From Calycina herbarum (lineage: Eukaryota; Ascomycota; Leotiomycetes; Helotiales; Pezizellaceae), in contig LLEY01000015.1 of the NCBI GenBank assembly GCA_001414485.1, positions 1-64,000 on the forward strand: 64,000 bases of DNA, read 5' to 3'. Shown here one piece after another: positions 44,541 to 55,799 of this stretch; the first letter of the stretch is position 1, and every line of letters begins with the position of its first letter. Below the pieces are notes generated by a model. The model worked only from the letters and a program-made list of their open reading frames with translations, was not told where the DNA came from and did no database searches. Both the position numbers and the translations under genes were made by a program.

Positions 44541-46694
44541 TAGCACATATGCCTACCTAGGAGAAATCCGCTCTGAAGCTGTATTTTCAGTGGGACCTCG
44601 CCTCCCTGTAACTTGGGGCTCAAGTTGTCTTTTTATAGGCTCGGTTTGAACGCCTCTTACAGGGAGAAGCTTCAGGGAGCTTTATAGCGTATTGATTACC
44701 CTGGACGCGAAGTCTTCAAATTCGAGGTGTTGGGGTACTTGATGGGGGTTGGTTTACTCAATAGACGGGTTACTAGACTTTTATTTTTATTTTTAGCTTT
44801 AAACTTTTGTTGGGTTACTCGTGGGTAACTCGTGGGTAACTCGGCGTTTGCCGGCCTTGTTGTTCATGCTTTAGACCACGTCCTTCTATATACTAAATTT
44901 TATTCTATAGATAATGCACGCACTACGGATTTAGTTCTTGAAAAAGCATTCACTGACACCTTTGAAGAGAAGGTTACAGATACCGCTCGAGATTGATGTC
45001 GGATGGGATGGTGGGTAGTGGTGGGGAAAGTGAGATGTGGGTTCTTGGCTCATAAGAAGGGGAACTCAAGGAGGTGTTGTACTTGAAGGGGAACAGAAGG
45101 AATAGAAAATTGAAAGGGAAGATATTTCATTTCTTCTGGTCGCGTCGGACGATGGTTACTATTTGGCCCTGTTTGAAATTGGATTGAATTACCTAGTTTT
45201 GTCGACGCAGAGGATGGGCCGAGAATTTCGCAAGGCGTATTGTAACACTTTACGGTCACTTTTATTGAATACTTATGTTTCACGATTAAAAATTCTCTGG
45301 ATTAAATACTGCAAGTGTTTAGGAGACATCTTTAGTGTTGTAGCGTGGTAGTAGTTGGTTGTTTTGGGGTAGAGGCTGGAGAATCACAAAGCGACCCGTG
45401 TAGAATTTATTCAGGGCACGGATTGTTTGAGAATTCTTTGATCTCTCTGAAATGTAGAACTGTTTGTTTAAGAGAGAATACTTCAAAAGTTTGTTGAATA
45501 ATTCTTCAGTTTTCTGAATCAAAACAGAGCCCGAGTAGAGAGATGTGTGCGTTGATTGCTTGTGTATAATTGTGTTTCTCTCTTGTTACATCTCTTCTTT
45601 TATTATTGATTTTTTCTTCCCTAACACTCACGGTTTGTGAACTATTGGGTTATCGGGAGTAATAAGGTAATGTGGCTAAGAGGTAAAGAGGTAAAGAGGC
45701 AATGTAATAGTGCGGTAGTACGACGAGAGGGAAAGAGGAAAAGAGAGTAAGTGGAGTTACTTCTTCCTAGCGTAGTAGAGCAAGCAAGACAGTTTATTTA
45801 GAGAGATAACAAATATTTCTTGTCTTTTGACATATTGGCTTTCTCAGGCAATGCGGGAGAGACGGGTAAATTAAGCGAGAAAGCAAACAAATTTCACTCT
45901 TTCTCGCTCTCCTTTGCTTTTTATATATCTTTTTACGACAGAGAGTAATTACAAGGGATAGTAGGTGAGTATGGTGACGCTATAAGAAGGTTCAAGTAAT
46001 AGTAAATATATGAGGATAGTAAATATACGAGGACAGCGGAGGTACGAGACTCAGAGAGTCGAGATTTGAAAGTTGGGACTTAAGATTTACAATTTAGTTA
46101 TTAGTAAAAGTGGCGTTTAGAACGCGGTACAGTGGAAATTTGAGAAAGTGGCGATAGGTCCAACTGTTTTAGGTAGTTACGTATAGAGTTCCACTCTGTG
46201 AAAAATGAATAATATAGTAGCTATATATTTTAGTTTCTATTACTATTATATATATATTATAAAATACTCTTCTAGCCTTATATTTCTTAGTTTCTAGCTA
46301 TTTCTTCTATATAAGACAAGTTCTAAGCTTCTATCTATTCTACTAAAAGCGCTTATAAGTCCTTCTTCTTAAGAGTACTATACTTCTTTATTTATCTCTT
46401 TTTATAAGTATTTTAAAGTTATTTTATAGAAAGGCTTATAAAATCAGTTAAGAGAGCTACTTCTTCTACTAGCTTAAGTAAGAACTAATTCTCTAGTAAA
46501 TTTTAATAGCTTTATATTTATATCTCTTAATCTCTCTATCTTAGAAGTAAATATCCTCTAACTTAAACCTCTTTACTTTAAAGCTTTTACTATAGATTAG
46601 ATAATCTTATAACTTATTAGAAGATATATAGATACTAGTATCTATAAAGGACTTATATATAAGATTAGCTTACTACTTATAAAGTCTCTTTTAT
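44541..46694. other. Gene-poor, AT-rich flank of the transposon nest
   Basis: No supported gene. Visible structure: a bulged hairpin (CTGAAGCT...CTCCCTGTAA paired with TTACAGGGAG-AAGCTTCAG, about 44572-44672) and three 11-bp direct repeats of the type TGGGTAACTCG at about 44811-44845. After about 46200 the sequence becomes low-complexity and AT-rich, like RIP-decayed repeat DNA, without recognisable coding motifs. Confidence 0.5.
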
Positions 46695-46864
46695 TGTCGG
46701 TATACACAAGTGGTTAGCACTTCCACGTGCCCTTCTCGCTTAACGAGGAGGGCAGGTATTTAAGTAGAACCGAGTACAAACTGTACTCGGTATACATCAA
46801 CGATAGTTACAACGATAATATACTCTTTTTACATCAAGCTATTGACCACCAAGTCAAACCAACA
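46695..46864. repeat. Small solo LTR (family C)
   Basis: 170 bp, begins TGTCGGTATACAC and ends AAACCAACA, with a perfect 5-bp duplication TTTAT (46690-46694 and 46865-46869). It contains an internal inverted repeat (CCGAGTACA...TGTACTCGG) and one CACGTG near 46721. The short length suits a Ty1/Copia-type LTR. It is much less AT-rich than the surrounding DNA, so it inserted after that DNA decayed. Confidence 0.85.
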
Positions 46865-46869
46865 TTTAT

Positions 46870-47509
46870 ACTTTAGCTATAATATATGTAACTATTACTC
46901 TCTTTTATAAAACAGTCTATCTTTCTATATATTCTAGTCTCTCTTCTCTTATATTATAGTAATCTTTAGTTTCCTTTTTAAGAGCCTAGTTATCTTTTAA
47001 AATACTTGAAAAGACAGAAGAGAGAGTATTTTAACTTAGAGTAATAGAAGAAGGGAGTATAATAAGAGAGTAAGAGAGAGGTCTTTTTAGCTAGATATTA
47101 CTTAATATCTCGTCTAAAGAAGGCTAGTAGACTATAAACTTAAAGTAAGATATAATTTAAAACAATTCTAAGTAATATAGTTAGCTAGAATATAGTTCTT
47201 ATTATTATTTACTTGCTTTATTTACTTACTCCTATGCTAAGCATTTATACATGACTACCTAAAAGAGTTAGACCCATCGCTACTTTCTTAATTTATACGG
47301 TATATAGTGACCGACGATAAAGCAAATTCAGTCCCGAATATTACAAACCAAATAGTACATCTAAGCAAAGGTATTGCATTTCACAAAGAAAGTTTCTTTC
47401 AGTCGACAAGGACAAGTCCATTGTTTTTCTACTTAGTGTTGCTAAATTTTCCTTCCTACTAACATTCCCTTTTAAGTCTTATAAGAAAAGATTTATCTAC
47501 ATCTGAGCC
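46870..47509. other. AT-rich decayed DNA, then promoter of the SprT-like gene
   Basis: AT-rich low-complexity sequence continues to about 47270. The last 240 bp have normal composition and should contain the promoter of the gene at 47510. Confidence 0.5.
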
Positions 47510-48421
47510 ATGCAAAGATTGGCAAGGAAAGTAATCATCATGAACAGACTCACAGGAGTCTGGAGAAGTAGGGATCCCTATTTGCCTCTTAATCATCATT
47601 GCGAGCGTGCTTCAGATGGCACAGAAATCTTGGATTATTACGAGCTAAGTGTCGAAGAGGTACTTAAAGACAGACCATCACACCCTCGAATCCTTGTCGA
47701 TTGGGAGAGAAACCTCCTTCCCAGCAAGAAGTTTTCGTACTGTATTCTGGAACTTAGATCTTTCTTAAGTATTCCCCATCGCAATTATCAGTTTACCGAG
47801 AAAGAGAAAGCTATGCTTTCTTCACCAATTCCCATGGTTGCTACGAAGGAGGAGTTGAAAGTACTGTTGACTTCGTGGTTCAATCTTTTTAACTACTGGA
47901 TTTTTGGTAATACCCTTTTGAGTACGGCTATAAGCGTTGTTGACGAAATAGGACCTAGAATCTTTGGGGTCTATTTCAAAGACATCGATACCCTCAAATT
48001 TGCAGCTCGTAGCGATACTTCACACTTTCCTGGAAGTCCGGAGGAGTTCAAACTGAGCGTTCTCTTGCACGAAATGCTTCACGCTTTCATGTTTCAATAC
48101 TCATGTCAGAAGGAATGCTGCAAAGTTCTTTATCATCCTGCATTGGGTGGGTGCGGTTCTGGCCATGGGCCTGCTTGGGCGGATAGCATGGTAGACTTGA
48201 GTGATATCCTGAGGCAAGCTGTAAGTTGGGAGGTGGAGGTAGGTATGCGTGGAAGTGTGGGAGAATCCATGTGTCTAGAGGGATGGCAGCCTAACAAGAG
48301 GCAGCTGGAGTTCTGGGGATTGGATTCTAGTATTTGGTGCCACATCGATCAATGGGACAGTAGACGAAATAGATTTTTAGCTGCGTATAACACGATGCCC
48401 GCTGAAAACAACCCAAGGTAA
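47510..48421 (+). CDS. SprT-like zinc metalloprotease-domain protein
   Basis: Single exon, 303 residues, start MQRLARKVIIMN (a second Met 10 codons later is possible). The SprT signature is present: LLHEMLHAF, an HEXXH at residues 187-191 in which Glu188 would be catalytic, followed about 28 residues later by GCGSGHGPAW, whose His219 is the expected third zinc ligand. The rest has no signal peptide or membrane span. SprT-like proteins include the DNA-protein-crosslink protease Spartan, but this one lacks recognisable PCNA- or ubiquitin-binding tails, and short SprT-only proteins are common in fungi with unknown roles. It lies directly beside RIP-decayed repeats, an accessory-type position. 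Confidence 0.85.
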   Translation: MQRLARKVIIMNRLTGVWRSRDPYLPLNHHCERASDGTEILDYYELSVEEVLKDRPSHPRILVDWERNLLPSKKFSYCILELRSFLSIPHRNYQFTEKEKAMLSSPIPMVATKEELKVLLTSWFNLFNYWIFGNTLLSTAISVVDEIGPRIFGVYFKDIDTLKFAARSDTSHFPGSPEEFKLSVLLHEMLHAFMFQYSCQKECCKVLYHPALGGCGSGHGPAWADSMVDLSDILRQAVSWEVEVGMRGSVGESMCLEGWQPNKRQLEFWGLDSSIWCHIDQWDSRRNRFLAAYNTMPAENNPR

Positions 48422-50012
48422 GACCTACTGAAACCATACTCAGATGGATAATTTCGCTTAAATATTGAATTGTTAATAAAAATGAGATATTTGAAGACGA
48501 TGTATTTGCCTTCATTTGTGAGAAAATATTAACGAACTAGCTAAGTAAAGGTACTGGAGCAAAGTAACAAAAGTGATTTATAATATTGATCGATCCATTC
48601 CATTGGCGCACATATCCAGGCACGTGACTATTACCCCCTAAGCACAACCTCCTTTTTCGATGGATGTAATGATAGAGGAGAACTAAGGAGACGGATCAGG
48701 ATCGAATAAAAATCAATCTTCTATGATTCCAATCAAGAAAGGGAGACCGGCAATTTTAATCATAACATGTTATCCGAAAACGTGACTAGATGACAAGGCT
48801 GTCTCCAAAAAATACATGTCATTACTTGATAAAGAGTATCAGGGCCCCAGCATTCTGTTTTCTATTTTCTAGTTTCGTGATTGTTGATGGGGCGCATCGG
48901 TACGAGTAAGCTAATAAAAAAATACAAGTAAGCCAAAAGTTGATTTGGGGGCCAAAAAGAGAGTTGCAAGTGAGCCAACAACTTAAAGTAAAGCCTTAGG
49001 TATGTGGCGAAAATCAATCTATTATCGGCATAACTTTAGTCCTTGGGATGAAAATTACCCGACCCGACTTCCCGAAGATGTCTCCACATGTGATTAAGGT
49101 TAAACTTCCTCTGTCACAGTCCCCATCTTTTTTTCAACATCAAACGACAGACAGCATTACTACCGGTATTTTTTGAACCTCCTCGTCGTGGGTTGATGAA
49201 GTGTTGTTGATGGAATGCAAGTGCATTTGGAATTGGCGTCGTTTCTTTTTCGTATTGATGGGAGCTGATTGGATGGGAACGCTTGTTGTGTAGCCTGTAT
49301 TTGAGGAATTCCTTCTAGACGTCGGATCAATTTTTCTTTATGTAACATTTGGTCTGTATTACTTTACGGACGAGCTCATCCGAGACGATTGATTTGTTGC
49401 ACTAGCCAAGAGAGCAGTTCGCCCCTTGGGTGTGAGATTCCTGGTTCCGGTTCACAGATGCCAAATTCCGTTCGTGGCTCTCTTCCAGTAACGTTTCCAA
49501 CCAAATCAGGGAATGATTGCATCATATGATCATTTATCTTTATATTACTTGTTGTTTCTAGATGCCTTTGCTTTGTTTTTGTGTTTATCCCCATATTGGA
49601 TTTTTCTTGTGGCGGACCGTTGACACCGTTTTTTGAGATTAGGCAAATGGGGTGTTTGAGCGGAAAGATTGGATTGGGTAAATGATTGGGTGAAACTGGT
49701 CGTTTGGGTTTATTAAGTACCCCAGATGGGTTATATGTACCCCACATTTTTGTACAGCAGCTGCGATACGATACGGCTTTTTTTGGGATTGGTTATCCTT
49801 GTCCTTGTTGATATTGGGGAGAGATGATTTGTCTGGTGACTTGTTAGTATGATGAGTTAATTGACGAGGGAGAAGGAGAGAATATAAGGAATGAAGGTGA
49901 CCACCGGTTCCTTTTTTGATCTTGCTCTTGGCGTGCTCATATCATTTTTCTGTTCTCGTCTCGTCTCGCTTCAGAAAATCTTCACGATACTTTTTGGATA
50001 AGATCCGACAAG
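48422..50012. other. Intergenic, 1.6 kb
   Basis: No gene I can support. Small minus-strand ORFs at 49160-49747 lack recognisable motifs and connecting splice sites. The last 200 bp carry a TATA-like AATATAAGG near 49880, about 130 bp before the AA9 start. Confidence 0.5.
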
Positions 50013-51248
50013 ATGAAGTATTCTTTGAATTTAGCTGGTCTTTTGACTGTGGCGACGACTGTAGTTGCCCACTCTACTTTCCAGGATCTTTGGGTTGGAA
50101 GGTTGTTTTCCCCTCTTGATTTCTGTCTCTTGTTTGGGTGCTTGTCTGAACTGAGAAAAGATAATTACGGGGATATTGATGCTGATAGTGTTTTAGTGTT
50201 GATCAAGCTACCACTTGTGCTCGTGTACCACTCAGCAACAGTCCAGTAACGAGTGTTACTTCTAATGATATACGATGTAATGCTGGGACTACGGCTGCTG
50301 CTTCTACTTGTTCTGTTCCTGGTACGTTCTCCCCCCCCCCCCCCCCCGACATCCCTCAGACCAAAGAACAATCGTCAACTAACACCTCTTTCCAACAGCC
50401 GGAAGCCAAATCACAGTTGAAATGCACGCCCAACCCAACGATCGTGTCTGCACCAAAGAAGCGATTGGAGGGAATCATTTCGGTCCTGTAATGGTTTATA
50501 TGTCCAAGGTCACCAGTGCTGCGAGTGATCCAGGAAGCGCGAATTGGTTTAAGATCAGTGAAGAGGGGTATAATCCAAGTACCAAGAAATGGGGAACTGT
50601 AAGTCTTTCTCTTTCCACTTCCTCTTTAGTGTCGTCTTCACTTACCCCTCGTTCCCATCTCGCTTCCACCTTATCAATATCTCGCCCTTACTCCGGCCCA
50701 ATTTTGCCTGGAAGAATCTCAGAATCATGGCACATAAAACGAGCTTTGAAAAATGATTACTCACAATTGATCAAACAGGATTCCCTCAACTCCAACTGTG
50801 GAAAGCGGGTCGTCACTGTCCCTGCCAGTCTCGCACCAGGCGATTACCTCGTCCGAGCCGAAGCCATTGCTCTTCATGCGGCGTCTTCGGTCGGAGGTGC
50901 TCAGTTCTATATGACTTGTTATCAGGTCACTGTTACTGGTTCTGGAACCGTAAATCCTCCTGGTGTTAAATTTCCGGTATGTTTTTCTTTTGCAACCCTT
51001 TCTTTGTTTTCATGGCTTGTGGGTTTGGTGAGAGGGGAGGGGGCGAAAGATAGGAAGATAGAAAGATAGAGATATGGGAAGTTGGGATAAGAGAAGGAGT
51101 GGCGATGGAGCATGAGAAATGTTTGGATGTGAGCTAATACTTTAAATTATAGGGTGCTTATAAAGCTACGGATCCGGGAATTCAAATTAACATCTATGGC
51201 ACTATTACCGATTATAAGATCCCTGGTCCGGCGGTTTGGACTGGTTAG
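50013..51248 (+). CDS. AA9 lytic polysaccharide monooxygenase, secreted
   Basis: Five exons, all phase-consistent: 50013-50101, 50197-50321, 50399-50598, 50779-50976, 51153-51248; 235 residues. A 19-residue signal peptide ([19 protein letters not shown]) leaves His20 as the mature N-terminus, the copper histidine-brace residue. The second copper His is in [12 protein letters not shown], the conserved second-sphere His is in AIALHAA, and the axial Tyr is in AQFYMTCYQ. Paired cysteines (TTCAR and MTCYQ; CNAG and STCS) fit the family. There is no cellulose-binding module. AA9 enzymes oxidatively cleave cellulose or hemicellulose in plant walls. The second intron carries a run of 17 C. Confidence 0.93.
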
Positions 51249-51880
51249 CAGTCGGGTCTCATAGGAAATGAAGTTATGACATGGATTTATTTTTGAAAGA
51301 CGAGGAAGGGGATTTGAGTGAGGCTGATATTTTGGATGAGGGGCTTTTGTATATACATTCCTTTTCTGATATGTAAATGAACAATTTGATGAAAGAGGTA
51401 GTTGTGGTGCAATTTAAATGCTCTTGTTAGTGAAATGAACTATAACTTTAGTATTCCTCTCTATATTATTTGTAATCAGAGGAAGTGAGAATAGACCTCC
51501 GCTTGTGGAATTCATAGCGTTCACATGTGTTGGTCAGGTGACAGGGCTGCAGGATTTCCATCCACCTTGCATCTAGCTTATAGTATATGTTGTTGTTACA
51601 AAGCAGATAGCGCGCAGAGTTTGAATGGAGTATGCTCATGAAAGAAAGAATAATTATTCTTATTAGGCCTTGTAGAAACCCTACTTTGCTACCCTAGCTA
51701 AATCGCACAGTTAACTTTACCTATACTGAGCCCTCGAGAGGGAAAAAGACAGCGTGATCAAGAAGCATTTATAAAATAGAGCTTCAACATATGCAGTTTT
51801 TTTTTGTTTCTTTCTCTTTTCTTTTAAAAAAGGAAGTTTATAGCACATTCCCTTGGACTAGAACTCCAATGAGTAGATAG
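51249..51880. other. Intergenic
   Basis: 3' region of the AA9 gene; no gene or repeat recognised. Confidence 0.5.
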
Positions 51881-52390
51881 ATACAACGCCAGACTGTACA
51901 TTACCAATGCTTTTCTCCTCATTACGCACATATCAGCAGCAAAGAACTTACCCCCAAACAAGCATTCGACAGACAGCTATATTTTGGAAATGCACTTACA
52001 AAAAATCGGACTTACTTCACTACCATCGGACAAACCAGCTACAATAGTGCTTCTAGTCATGACGAATTTTCCAACCTATTAATTTCCGATTTTCTCCAAT
52101 AGAGACTTGAGAGGGCCCAGTCGTGGCCTCAATTTTACTCTACTTGGGCTTCGGGAAGGGCAACATGCCAAGAGAGGTGGAAGGAGACACTGCAGAATAT
52201 TGAAGAGCTAAGTAAGGCTTTTGGCGAACCTTGGAGCTCCGTCATTCAACCTCCAATTGTGGAGTTTATTGATCTGCTTGCTTTTGACATGCATATACCA
52301 GAAGGGGAGTACTACTGCCGGGTTCCAGTTGATGGAAGCTGGGGCTGGATTGAGGGAGACGATAAGGCTGGTGTAAAGATTCTCATTTAA
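51881..52390 (+). pseudogene. Protein-coding relic with a single in-frame TAG
   Basis: The frame 51881-52390 is open for 169 codons except one TAG at 52100-52102. Both sides look coding: HISSKELTPKQAFDRQLYF upstream and SWPQFYSTWASG, EGEYYCRVPVDGSWGWIEGDD downstream, ending TAA at 52388. There is no start codon in good context, so this is probably the 3' end of a longer gene. No GT-AG intron that removes the TAG and keeps frame was found. Family not recognised. Confidence 0.45.
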
Positions 52391-52715
52391 TGCAACTCAA
52401 ACTCAGCGGTGAGGATTTTGCACATGCAATCATTTTTTCTCGAGTGGAAGCGAGGGATGGGGGACGGGGGACCGGGGGGGGGTCTTGAGTGCATTCTATT
52501 GATAGTAAGAATGCGAAGATAATTGCAAACGACTTCTCTATTGTAAGCCTGACATCATGTATATATTCCTGTAAGTACCGAAACAAGGATCCTAACCGTA
52601 GGAGCTCCTTGTTTCAAATTCATCATATATTAAATTTCATGGTATATAAAGCGAGGATAACCCAAAAGTGTGACAAACACAGCCAGCATATTAAAACAAT
52701 CATTAACATTCTCTC
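52391..52715. other. Convergent intergenic region
   Basis: 3' ends of a plus-strand relic and a minus-strand gene; includes a G-run near 52466. Nothing else. Confidence 0.5.
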
Positions 52716-53818
52716 TCAATTTCTTCCCTCATTCCGCCATTGATAAACTCGGGACGATACAGTCGAGTCTTCCGTCGTGACATCCAATTCCGCAGGATGG
52801 TTCCCATTCCTTCCGTATGTATTCCCAGACAATTCCTTCGCCTCCATAGGTTGATTACTCAATTCAGCTTTCGTCCCATCTTGTCCGGCAGTAGCTCTGT
52901 TGTAGTTTCGTTTCCGCATCCAGAAGAATAATCCAAGTGCTACTAAAGCGATGAAGCCCAGAGACACACCGACCCCAACACCAGCTTTTGCGCCCGTAGA
53001 GAGACCTGAGGGTTTGGTAGAATCAGTCGAAGTCGGTGGCAATGAAGCAGTTGGAGTTGGTGCGGTTGCGCCCGCTGGAGGTGTCGCTGTTGAGGAGATT
53101 CCAGTGTTTAGTTCTCCACTTTTGAATTTGACGATGAGGGGTTCTGCAAATATTTTGCCACTGTAGGCTGGTATTGTGGTAGTTACCGAATAAGATGTGC
53201 TCGTACGCCATGTGATATAAGATACGGAGCCACTCGTGGTGGTGGAGATCGAAGAGGAAGTGTTGTAGAATGAGGTGGAATTGTACGTGAGTGTTAAGAA
53301 CCCACTCGTTACATTGCCACTACACATTCCAATAGTGGAACCCGATGTTGTAAGTTGACCATATCCCGTAGCACTCCTGTGACACATCGGTAAGCTTATC
53401 GAATTTGAGAAATACTCCTTTCTGCTTACTGTGGACAACAGTAATGTGTTGTAACATCCCCATATATACTCTTCGCAGAAGCAGGCCAACCACTCGGACA
53501 AATCCCCGGACTGAATGCAGTAGGAGGAGAAGTACAATTTTGACAAGCCGCCGCTGTTAAAGCAGGCGCACAACCAGTAACCGTTGAATTCCTTGTCAAT
53601 TCAACATAATCAAAGGATCGCGAAGAGACCGGAGTCCAAAAGTTAGCACAACTAGAAGGCTCCGCCCAGCTCGTTGTTAAAACAGGGGTAGTAGAACAGA
53701 CTGTTGAGCAAAAACTCGCAAAGCTTATCTGAGCAGAATCAGGTCCAGATCCAGAAAAGTTTCCTATATTCCGTTCGAGAATCTCTTCCAAACCGTTGTC
53801 TGGATTCACGAGAGCCAT
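52716..53818 (-). CDS. Single-pass membrane protein with Cys-rich ectodomain
   Basis: Two exons, 53818-53430 and 53376-52716, 349 residues. The ectodomain has paired cysteines (FCSTVCS, CAPALTAAACQNC, GICPSGW, HYCCPQ), is Ser/Thr-rich and should be glycosylated. A Pro/Thr/Ser stalk leads to a Gly/Ala-rich membrane span (VGVSLGFIALVALGLFFWM), stopped by MRKRNYN. The cytoplasmic tail of about 70 residues contains NHPAELD, a motif recurrent in fungal proteins of this architecture. The layout resembles wall-stress or surface sensors, though no WSC signature is seen. No signal peptide precedes the ectodomain in this model: the start MALVNPDN is hydrophilic, so a 5' exon may be missing or export depends on the membrane span. 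Confidence 0.8.
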
Positions 53819-54173
53819 TGCGAATTATGGTGGCAATGTGAACTCGAGAGCCGCAAGAACGGAAACTTCAAGTGGGGGATCGCGCAAATTTAGGATTGGA
53901 AACTCCTAGAGATAAGGTAACGTTCGATGTAACTATGACTAAACATACTAGGACTACAAGAGATGTTTATTGGCCTCGTAGTGCGACGAGGCTGCGCTAG
54001 TATCGAAAGGGGTCACTTTTGGCTATCGTTTATGCATGCCAGCACTGTGGCGGCGGCACAATCGCCAAAGTGGCTGGTTGGATTGCGATGTGAAAAGCAA
54101 ATACGACTTCAGTTTGAGCCAAGGGGAAGTTACATCGGCATCCTCTTAAAAGTATCACGAGCGAAATATGAAG
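53819..54173. other. Intergenic
   Basis: No gene seen; upstream of the membrane-protein gene and left flank of the inverted-repeat element. Confidence 0.5.
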
Positions 54174-54911
54174 TTGTGACGTACAAAATTAGGTTGAAAA
54201 CGCTCTAAGGAGCCTTGTATTAGGAGGTGAGAACTCTACTATATATACAGGGAAAATAGAGTGTTATATAACTCTATTTTCTCGTAATATACTTCTTAGA
54301 TCTAGGAAAGAGATAGCTTTAGTTTAGTTTTCCTTAATATAAGATACTATTCTATAAGTGCTTCTTTTAGTATATTTATAAAGAGCTGTTATAAGAGCTA
54401 GAGTTACTGTTATAGTAGGGATCAAAGAATAGATTGTTCGCAAGGAGAGAAGAGAGAGGCTCTTCGTACTCCCTGGCTATTTATGTATCTATAGAAGGAT
54501 ACATCCGCAATCTCGCTTAGCGAGCCACTTAAGCGAGCCTATTCACTAAATCAAAAACTTTTACAGTTACTAGACGCTAGAGTATAAGAGAGGAAGTTAG
54601 ATAAGATCTAGAGATAAGAACTTACTCTTAAGAATATTATCTAAAATTATTATTAGTAAGTCTATAAGTAATATATATAGCTTTATAGGATCCTCTAGAG
54701 TAGAAATAGAGAGCGATATAGTTAAGAGGTTCTTTTATAATCTAGTCTATTATTATAGGCCTAGGAAGTTATCTCTTTCCTAGACCTAAGAGGTATATTA
54801 CACGGACATAGAGTTATATAACATTCTATTTTCTCTTATATATATAGTAGAGTTTTCACCTCTAATACAAGGCTCCTAGGAGCGTTTTCAACCTAATTTT
54901 GTACGTCACAA
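54174..54911. mobile_element. Long-TIR element without coding capacity
   Basis: About 740 bp with inverted arms of about 140-150 bp: the left arm starting TGTGACGTACAAAATTAGG recurs in reverse complement at the right end, with scattered, mostly transition differences and small indels. The centre is AT-rich and non-coding. Exact ends and target duplication are ambiguous (AAGT-like sequence borders both ends). Probably a non-autonomous DNA transposon. Confidence 0.75.
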
Positions 54912-55799
54912 AAGTTTAAGTGAAGTGCGTGGCGACAGAAAAGAGAGGAGCGTAAAATAAGCGAGATAAATTGACTGTAGAAACGGTGGTCTTCCACCCT
55001 TTAAATGAATACAAGGGTGGGGAAATCAAATCAACAACTTTAGAAAGCTAGAAAAATCAAAGTTGTACCCCCTCCAAGTGTCATTATAACAATTCAAGAG
55101 AGATCGGGGAATTTAGACTGCACTCACGACTCATGTAGCCCGTGGCGATGTCTCTAGATTCAGAAAGTAAACTCAAAAGTGTCAGTAAATACTCTGTACT
55201 TCAGGTTCGTACCTGCCTACCTGGCCCTCGTTGTTCTAACGTCCTAGGGTAATTCAAATAAATTATCCTATACACTTGGAATAATTTGAGACTATTAGTC
55301 CAGGTGTTTTGGAACAAACGAATTCCGAAGTAGTACAGGAAGTTTCTACAACTGGGTCGCTTTTAACATCCGCGAGGTAAGGTATTTGGCTGAAAGTTCT
55401 TTGGAACCGACACATCTTGTTTCTCGATTCTGCGCTAGCATTCCTCAGCCATCCTTGTATCTGCTCGGAATCTTGCTCTTCGCGGAGATTCGTACTCGTT
55501 CCACTCGAGCTCATGCTCGTTGTTGTTGCTCAGAAGAGCCTGCACATAGTACTCAAAACCTCAAAACTAAGACTTGAGTTTCTTAACCCCTCCCTGGAAT
55601 TCCACAAACCAAAATAAAAAGACATAGATCAAGAATATGATCTAATTTCATCCGAAAATCTAGAAATGCTATGCACTCACTGCCATACCGCTTATGCTTA
55701 AAGATTAATCCCGACGGAGTAAGATTACCAAACATATATATATACAAAAGAATGAAAACATTTCCCCCCTCTCAAGATCCCAAGACATCCTACAAGGAC
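54912..55799. other. Intergenic
   Basis: No supported gene. A short minus-strand ORF (55514-55263) has a plausible composition but no motif or splice context. Confidence 0.45.

Noticed and set aside
49160..49747. Two small minus-strand ORFs that might be exons of one gene
   Set aside because: No phase-consistent intron of normal size joins them and no motif is visible.
50331..50347. Run of 17 C in an AA9 intron
   Set aside because: Homopolymer inside an intron; likely slippage or sequencing artefact, not functional evidence.
55263..55514. 83-codon minus-strand ORF
   Set aside because: Plausible amino-acid composition only; no motif, exon partner or promoter signal.
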